From the NCBI GenBank assembly GCA_023362775.1, contig JALMGJ010000014.1, forward strand, positions 3,060,001 to 3,124,000: a stretch of DNA of 64,000 nucleotides, written 5' to 3'. Positions 58,204 through 64,000 of this stretch are shown here, piece by piece; position 1 is the first letter of the stretch, and each line of letters starts with the position of its first letter. Below the pieces are notes generated by a model that saw only the letters and a program-made list of their open reading frames with translations, searched no databases and was not told where the DNA came from. The stretch comes from Charina bottae (Eukaryota; Chordata; Lepidosauria; Squamata; Charinaidae). The translations under genes were made by a program, and so were the position numbers.

Positions 58204-59015
58204 CAGCCCAGAAAGCAGCAACATGGCTGCAAAAGGGGATGAAGTCATGGATTCTCCCACTTTGTTCTTCTAACCCCAGTTGGGTCACCACCCTTTATTC
58301 CTGCCCAATTTGGGGAATCAGGTTCATGTCATCTAGGCTTCGAAATGGGATCATTGGGGGAACCAATAAATCTGAGGAGGGACCAGAGAGGAGGACCCAT
58401 GGATGGACAAAGCACTTTCACCCAGAGGACTCCAGAGGATTGTCCAGATTGTAGCCTGGCAACACTCAACTTCTCCATCTGAAAAAAGTATGTCTGTATA
58501 AAACAGAAAGGAGTTCCTCAAAGGAGGTTTCTTGTTTCTTTCTCTTTGATTCAGAAGATATGAGTGTACTGTCTTGTCACAGCTAACAATTTCAGATTTC
58601 TATATAAATTCAACATTAAATTAAAAGCAACTTTCTTAAAACACGTGGACCTTGTCTATAGCCCAGAGTCACTATAGAGTTGGGTGGCCTTACAAAACAA
58701 ACGCACAAATAAATTGTCTTTCTGCTTCCAAAAAAATAATAATGATGGGGACATGGTTCTAAGTGACAACCAACCAAAACAAATTGAAGGCTACAAGGAG
58801 GAGGTTTACCAGTCATAATCATTGGCCTGGTATGAGAGGCAACATGCCCTTCAAGGCAGGAGTCCTAACATACTCAGTTAGGGGACTAGATGGCCCTTCA
58901 AACATGTCTTAGGCTTTCCAGTAATATTTGGGAATATGTTTTCCATTACCCAATGTTTGATTTACAGAAACAGCTCTACTCCATCCCCCTTACTTTTTGT
59001 GATAGTCCTGTAAAC
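58204..59015. other. Unassigned sequence with a faint LINE-tail-like patch
   Basis: 'tagcccagagtcactatagag' at 58662 with 'acgcacaaataaat' nearby could be a LINE 3' tail remnant. Otherwise nothing recognised. Confidence 0.35.
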
Positions 59016-59351
59016 CAGGGGTCTCCAACCTGTGGGTCACAGCCCACTAGTGGGCCGCGGCCTGTTAGGAACTGGGCCACAGGGCTCCCGCCCGCAAACC
59101 CTGCCCCTTCCAAGTGATTGGCTCCTACCCGCAAACCCCGCCACTCGGTGCTTGTGATTGGCTCCCTCCCGCAAACCCCGCCCCTGGTGGACGCGATTGG
59201 CTCCTGTCTGCAAACCCCGCCCCCCAGTCCACGGAAATTCCGGAAACCCCGCCCCTGGTCTGTGGAAATCCCAGAAACCCCGCCCCCCCGGTCCATGGAA
59301 AAATCGTCTTTTGAAACCGGTCCCTGGCGCCAAAAAGGTTGGGGACCCCTG
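59016..59351. mobile_element. hAT (Charlie-like) MITE with tandem CCAAT/GC-box module
   Basis: Termini 'caggggtctccaacctgtgg' and, from the other end, 'caggggtccccaaccttttt'. Just inside the right end is 'ggcgccagggaccggtttc' (minus strand), which closely recalls the termini of mammalian Charlie/MER1-type hAT elements. Inside are three 39-40-bp units starting with gattggctcc at 59116, 59156 and 59195, each followed by 'gcaaaccccgccc'. No clean 8-bp duplication (ctgtaaac against ctaaacgg). No transposase; the four overlapping open frames on both strands arise from the tandem units. Confidence 0.82.
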
Positions 59352-59669
59352 CTAAACGGTGGTGTTTCTAATGCAACAAGAGAGAACATTTTGCAACCTT
59401 TGCAGGACTTGTGAAATTCTCACAAGATCTAGGCTTTCATGTCCAAACAGGATTTTTTAAAAAAACTTTCCTACCTGGAAGTATTATGACAGCTGATAAG
59501 GTCTTCAGAAGCCACTGAGTATCAGGTCCCTTTCAGTCAAGTATAATAGTCTGTGTGAATAAGAAAATTGTTTAGTGTCCTTGTCATTCTTTTCCATGGA
59601 TGAGAAAAAACAAAACCAGGCAAAAAAGCACAAGTCTTCTTATTGATAATGGTGTTGTGGTAATCGTTA
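59352..59669. other. Unassigned non-coding sequence
   Basis: Nothing recognised. Confidence 0.35.
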
Positions 59670-59815
59670 TCCTTATTGTATTGTTGTTTTTAGAACTGAT
59701 TTTTATTTTCATTTTTTAAATCTGTTTTACATGTATGCTTTTATGATGTGAACTGCCAGGGGCCACTTGGAATTGCTGCAGTTTAAAAATGCAACAAATG
59801 AATTAAAAACACAAG
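59670..59815 (+). mobile_element. LINE 3' tail remnant (CR1/L2 group)
   Basis: A T-rich stretch followed by 'gatgtgaactgccaggggcc' and 'aattgctgcagtttaaaaat', with 'gcaacaaatgaatt' at the end, corresponds in order to the T-rich, 'gtgaaccgcccagag', 'taaataaa' 3' UTR seen at 13.6-13.8 kb. Heavily diverged. Confidence 0.5.
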
Positions 59816-60634
59816 TACACAAACACACGCAGAGCACAAGTTCAAGCAGACGATTTGTGTCCCCAAGGCAAAAGAGTTAAGAAGGAACCAGGTTTCCCAG
59901 AGCTTTCTAACATCTACTTCAGATATAATATGGATATTATTTGACCTGCAGCTTTCACTATGGACAACGTGGCCTAACCTTGGAACACAGTTTGGAGATG
60001 CAGCTTACAATTTTTATAGTAGTGCTTCAGTTCCATGTTTTCATTTAAAAAATGGACCTTGGACTCAAACAGACAGGGCAATGTTATCAGGACTTTAAAG
60101 TTTCATCATACATGGTGAAGAAAAACTACTTACTAAAAAAAATAGTTGTCTCCTGCTTCTTACCATGGGCAATTCTCATTGAACAGCACCTTAAAAGCCG
60201 GGGTGCCTGCTGGCCCAAGGCCATTGCTTCGCAAGACTCTTCTTACTTAGTGGTATTAAAAATGGGTGACATGCTGTCCCACCATTATGAAGTGGGACAG
60301 TTCTAGTGTAAACCTTAAAATAGGGTTAACTTTTTTTTTAATCAAAGACTTCCCCGCCCCCCGATCCTGAAAAACTGAAAATCCTAGCCCCACTTACCTA
60401 TATGTCCTAACTCTACTCACTTTTCAACACATGCCACTCTTTGTTAAAGGGGATTTATTTAAGGGGACTGCGGCTGTTGGTGGCTACTGTTCTTGATAGC
60501 CATAGACCAGCTCCAAAGGAACCTTGTAAGGAGCAATTGGGAACAGAACTTGGAGTTCCTAGGATGTGTCTGTATGGTCTCCATGCAGTGCAAAAGATGG
60601 ATTACAGTATATGGGCCTTTGTCCTGTTCTGCAA
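59816..60634. other. Unassigned non-coding sequence
   Basis: Nothing recognised. Confidence 0.35.
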
Positions 60635-60682
60635 CTCCTCCTCCTCCTCCTCCTCCTCCTCCTCCTCCTCCTCCTCCTCCTC
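60635..60682 (+). repeat. (CTC)n microsatellite
   Basis: About 16 CTC units; the poly-Ser, poly-Pro and poly-Leu frames over it are by-products. Confidence 0.96.
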
Positions 60683-60761
60683 CCCCCTTCCTACAGATGC
60701 ATTAAATGTGCTGGAGGACAGATGACTGACATTCAAAAATGGTTAATGTAAGTCTAATCTT

Positions 60762-61094
60762 GGGGCGTGGTGGCTCAGCGGGTAAGACGCCAGGCTTGTC
60801 GATCGGAAGATTGCAAGTTCGGAGGTTCGAATCCCTAGCCCCGCGTGCGGAGTGAGCTCCCACACTAGCTCCAGCTCTTGCCAACCTAGCAATTCGAAAG
60901 CATGCAAATGCAAGTTGATGAATAGGTACCACTTCGGTGGGATGGTAACAGCGTTCTGTGCGCGTCGTGCGGCCACATGACCGTGGAAGCGTCTTCGGAC
61001 AGCGCTGGCTCTTTGGCTAACAAACGGAGATGAGCACCGGCCCCTAGAGTCGGACACGACTGCACAAATGTGTGGGGGGAACCTTTACCTTTAC
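60762..61094 (+). mobile_element. Sauria SINE, full length (best copy)
   Basis: The plus-strand copy shows every part. The head starts 'ggggcgtggtggctcagcgg' with box A-like GTGGCTCAGCGGG near 60770. Box B GGTTCGAATCC is at 60824-60834. The central body follows, then 'agagtcggacacgactgcac' at 61046-61065 and an ACCTTTACCTTTACT end. The target duplication is taagtctaatc at 60749-60759 and 61095-61105. High similarity to the other four copies suggests relatively recent activity of the family. Confidence 0.96.
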
Positions 61095-61105
61095 TAAGTC
61101 TAATC

Positions 61106-62746
61106 CTAAGTGCTGGTCAGCTATACATCTCCCTGTCTTCTCACAGACTTCATCCAAGCATCTCCTACATAGAGCAGGCCAACAGTTCCCTGCTCAGAGC
61201 CTGTGTTTTTCTTCCTGTTCATTGTTTGCTTCCCCAAGTTTTAAACCCTTTTTTTTTCAAACTTGCATCTCTCATTCCATGGATCAACATCCTCCCCTAA
61301 GCTTGAAAGCTTTTTTCTTCCTCTTCCCCAATTAACAGGCCAGACATATCTAAATAAACTGGGGTACAATGACTTTATAGCTCTGGCGGAGATGGCCGAG
61401 CCTTGATGAAGGGGCGTCTTAAATGAAACCAAACAAAAATAAGCCTAGCTAACAAGTCTCCAGACTGGTTCCTTCAGGATGATAGATTGACAAAACATTT
61501 GCTTTTTATAACTCCAAAACCAAAATAAGCCATTGACCCAGCTGCGGTGCCATGCTAAAACAATCGTGGCTCTATCTGGGCTTCTCCAGAGGACAGCATT
61601 TTGTGGGCAATTAGGACGGAATCGTTTTAGACTTTGCACAAATGCCGAGTGGACAGACTGGATGCGGGGACTGGCATGAGCACGGGGGTGGGAGGAACAA
61701 GCTTGGGTTCTGTGGTTTACAATTTTGAGAAAGAAGGAAAGAAGTCTCAGATTTAAGACCCAATTGGATCTGAAAAGAACACTCATTGGAATGTAGCTGC
61801 ATAAAATATCTCCCTGTGTAGAAGCTCTCTCTGGACCATGCCACAAACAAGTTCCAGTAGTACAGGAAATGCACATGGAGATGCTTAATGTTGCGAGATT
61901 CAGAAGGTCTGTTGGCTTTTGAGCATGGCCACCCAACTTTTTTCCCAGCTGAAGACTACGCTTGCCAAGAGCCACACTACAAAGCCACACTACGAAAAGA
62001 TGACAAACAGGTGCAAGAGGAGGTGTGGTTTGCTAGGTTGGTGAATGAATGGTGTATTGGTGTGGAAGTGGTGTGCTTAATGACCCATCTCCAAGAACAT
62101 GTTTGGAGACCAAACGTATCTTACAAGAAGTTCAATGGAGGGTTTTCCAGTCTTCTCCCTCTGCATTTCACACCACTACGGACTGGTTCATGTCCCAATG
62201 GTTTTCCCAAGGAGTAGAGAAGGGGATAGAAGAGAGTGTGCAAGGGAAAGAATTTGCTTTGTGGGGAGTGGGAAGGTCCAGCTATTTCAGCCATCGTCCC
62301 TCAGTGCTCATTCTGTGTCTCATAAATCTTCAGATAACTTCATGCTTGAAGAAATGCACCAAGAGTGGGCAAATGCTGTGTCACGATCAACCAGGGAACA
62401 ACAAAACTAGGATCAACTCTGCATAAAACATTGGCATGGCCTTCCCTATGATGTGGACAGAAAGAAACTAGAAAGCTTTTCAATGAATAGGATGCATCAG
62501 GCCTGGGGGCTGCCAAAACACCTTGGCCTAGCATCTTGTCAATCTGCCTCCCCCTCCCAAAGCTGCCACACTGTAGCCAACAATAGGAAACAGGGTTGTT
62601 ACTTGTATACAAGGAGCTCACAGAAGATAATGGCGACTTATTTACTTAGGGAAAAAAAGTGGTGGGCACCATAATTGTAGGCGGCAAGTGCTGTGCATTT
62701 GATTGAAAAAGAAAAAAGAGGTGGAGTCAAATGATGTCATCTATAT
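61106..62746. other. Unassigned non-coding sequence
   Basis: Contains the longest non-repeat open frame of the window (181 codons, minus strand, 61445-61990). It overlaps other frames and has no recognisable domain or splice context, so I do not call a gene. Confidence 0.35.
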
Positions 62747-62993
62747 CAGGGGTGGGCAACGTCAGGCCCACGGGCCATATAAGGCCCGCGGGGCTCCCGC
62801 CCGCAAACCCCACCCTTTCCACGCGATTGGCTCCCGCCCGCAAACCCCGCCCCCCAGTGCTTGTGATTGGCTCCCACCCGCAAATTCCGGCCCCCGGTCC
62901 GCGGAAATCCCAGAAACACCGCCCCCCACCCCCCCGGTCCCCAGTTATAAATATCCAAATGGCCCTTGGCAGAAAAAAGGTTCCCCACCCCTG
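62747..62993. mobile_element. hAT-type MITE with exact 8-bp target duplication and CCAAT/GC-box module
   Basis: Starts 'caggggtgggcaacgtc' and ends, on the other strand, 'caggggtggggaaccttttt'. An exact 8-bp duplication, atctatat, lies at 62739-62746 and 62994-63001. The interior repeats the 40-bp unit with 'gattggctcccgcccgcaaa' at 62825 and a second at 62865, followed by GC boxes (ccccgccccc). No transposase. Termini differ inside the first dozen bases from the 59.0 kb element, but the interior is shared. Confidence 0.9.
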
Positions 62994-63001
62994 ATCTATA
63001 T

Positions 63002-63399
63002 CCTTTCATTCAGGTGTATATGGGTACCATTCCCCCTTCCGCCAGCCTGAAGGAGTAGAATAGCCACAGAAAAATCTTTCTCTATTTAAGTCCTGTACAA
63101 AGGCCTTGTGATATGCCTACTTCAAACACACACACAGCATTATGGGTGTTGCACTCTTTTTAAAAAGCCCTAGACATGAGAGAAAAGTTTACAACAGCAT
63201 AAGAGTAAAAATATTGGGACAACAGACACAGTAAAAGTAGAGGAGAGATGATTACTAGAAAAAACAAGATTCTGATAGGTCTGTCTTTGGCGGTGACCCT
63301 ATTTATAATCCAAAATTCAATGAGTTTCAAGCTTCCCCCCCCCCTCTTTTCCTAGAGAAGTTTTCTCCGTAGTCAGGTACCTTTCTGCATTCTCCACTG
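63002..63399. other. Unassigned non-coding sequence
   Basis: A short CA tract near 63127 and a C-run near 63336; nothing else recognised. Confidence 0.35.
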
Positions 63400-64000
63400 T
63401 AGTGTCTTCCTAACGTATAAAAGTTTAGCTCCTGAATTAATCAAGAACTCTAATTTAGAATTAATTCAGTCTCGACATTGGAATTAATTATAAATGCTTG
63501 CTAACACACCGCAGTGATGTCACTCTTGTGCGTCAGGGCCTGTTAACGCTGTACAATCAGTCTTTTACTCTTGGGGAACTACTATGCATATTAGAGTAGA
63601 TGAGAGGGTAAAACAGATTGCACAGTGCCACTTAAAGTTAAGGCAATGGATTTTTTTTTCTCATAGTCACAGCGATGTTAAGCTGTTGAGACAGCATCAG
63701 AACAGCAGAGTGTAATTATCTCTTAGAGTGTGTGTCTCCCAGAGTCGATCTTATTATGTTTTTTTATGCACTGCTTAGTAAATGAGAGCTAATTAAACCA
63801 TTGAGCGAAAGAGAGAGAAAAGTCTGTCATAACTGAATAATGAGAATAAAGCAGACCATACTTGTGTTCAAAACACACTCTCCGACACGCCAAATGTTCG
63901 ACATGGTGCACTACCAAAGCACTTGTGTTGATTCACCAGAACACTGTTTACGGTGGTTGACAAAGTTTGTGTTAATTATAAGGGCTTTAAAAATAGGAAC
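63400..64000. other. Repeat-free AT-rich block at the window end (candidate conserved element)
   Basis: Contains 'tttagaattaattcag', 'ggaattaattataaatg', an octamer-like 'actatgcatatta', 'gagctaattaaacc' and a CRE-like 'gtgatgtcact'. No simple or interspersed repeat is visible. The motif mix and lack of repeats suggest possible constraint; function is not shown. Confidence 0.3.

Noticed and set aside
59016..59414. Proline-rich and glycine-rich proteins from overlapping frames
   Set aside because: Five overlapping frames on both strands arise from the tandem GC-rich units of the MITE; none has independent support. The same applies at 62.7-63.0 kb and 30.6-31.0 kb.
60762..60840. tRNA gene at the head of the 60.8 kb element
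   Set aside because: Boxes A and B are present, but the sequence continues into the SINE body and tail with a target duplication. It is a SINE promoter and not a tRNA gene. The same applies to the heads at 27.5, 42.2, 48.7, 50.2 and 10.6 kb.
61445..61990. 181-codon open frame on the minus strand
   Set aside because: Longest non-repeat frame, but it overlaps other frames on both strands and shows no domain, signal or membrane pattern, no splice context and no family similarity that I recognise. A frame of this size is expected by chance in 64 kb.

Overview
This window is eukaryotic, vertebrate, and almost certainly from a squamate reptile (lizard or snake). The main evidence is five tRNA-headed SINEs of about 330 bp with a 3' tail of repeated ACCTTT (the Sauria SINE design), together with Bov-B LINE 3' ends. 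CR1/L2-group LINE fragments, R4-like LINE fragments, many short hAT-type elements with 8-bp target duplications, and very frequent microsatellites (one GATA-to-GACA, Bkm-like) fit the same picture. I cannot tell lizard from snake from the sequence alone.

I find no convincing host protein-coding gene. The open frames are short, overlap on both strands, or come from repeats. The only long conserved reading frame belongs to a 5'-truncated CR1/L2-group LINE at 12.5-13.8 kb, broken by one stop codon. The window is best read as intergenic or intronic sequence.

Layout. 0-12 kb: LINE tail, two foldback elements, a hAT element carrying a minisatellite, a short Penelope-like insertion with a hammerhead-ribozyme-like core (5.5 kb), an unidentified repeat with an AT-rich tail (6.7-7.1 kb), and long CT and GGAA microsatellites. 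12-20 kb: the LINE, a 5S-rRNA-derived SINE remnant, and tetranucleotide microsatellites. 20.1-22.9 kb: a repeat-poor, CpG-retaining block with a candidate 63-nt minus-strand exon. 27-34 kb: Sauria SINEs, a Bov-B fragment and hAT elements. 36-45 kb: palindromic MITEs, a second 5S-derived SINE, two opposed CR1-like fragments, an AT-rich block that looks like a conserved regulatory region (43.1-43.9 kb), and a compound microsatellite. 48-51.5 kb: a Bov-B / Sauria SINE / MITE cluster and R4-like LINE pieces. 54-63 kb: LINE tails, two further tRNA-type SINEs, two GC-rich MITEs sharing an internal module, and a full-length Sauria SINE with an 11-bp target duplication. The last 600 bp look AT-rich and repeat-free again.

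The functional links here are between transposons. Bov-B supplies the 3' tail used by Sauria SINEs. Two SINE types with different heads (5S rRNA and tRNA) share one body and tail. Several MITEs with different termini share a tandem CCAAT-box/GC-box module. Family names come from pattern recognition only; no database search was possible.
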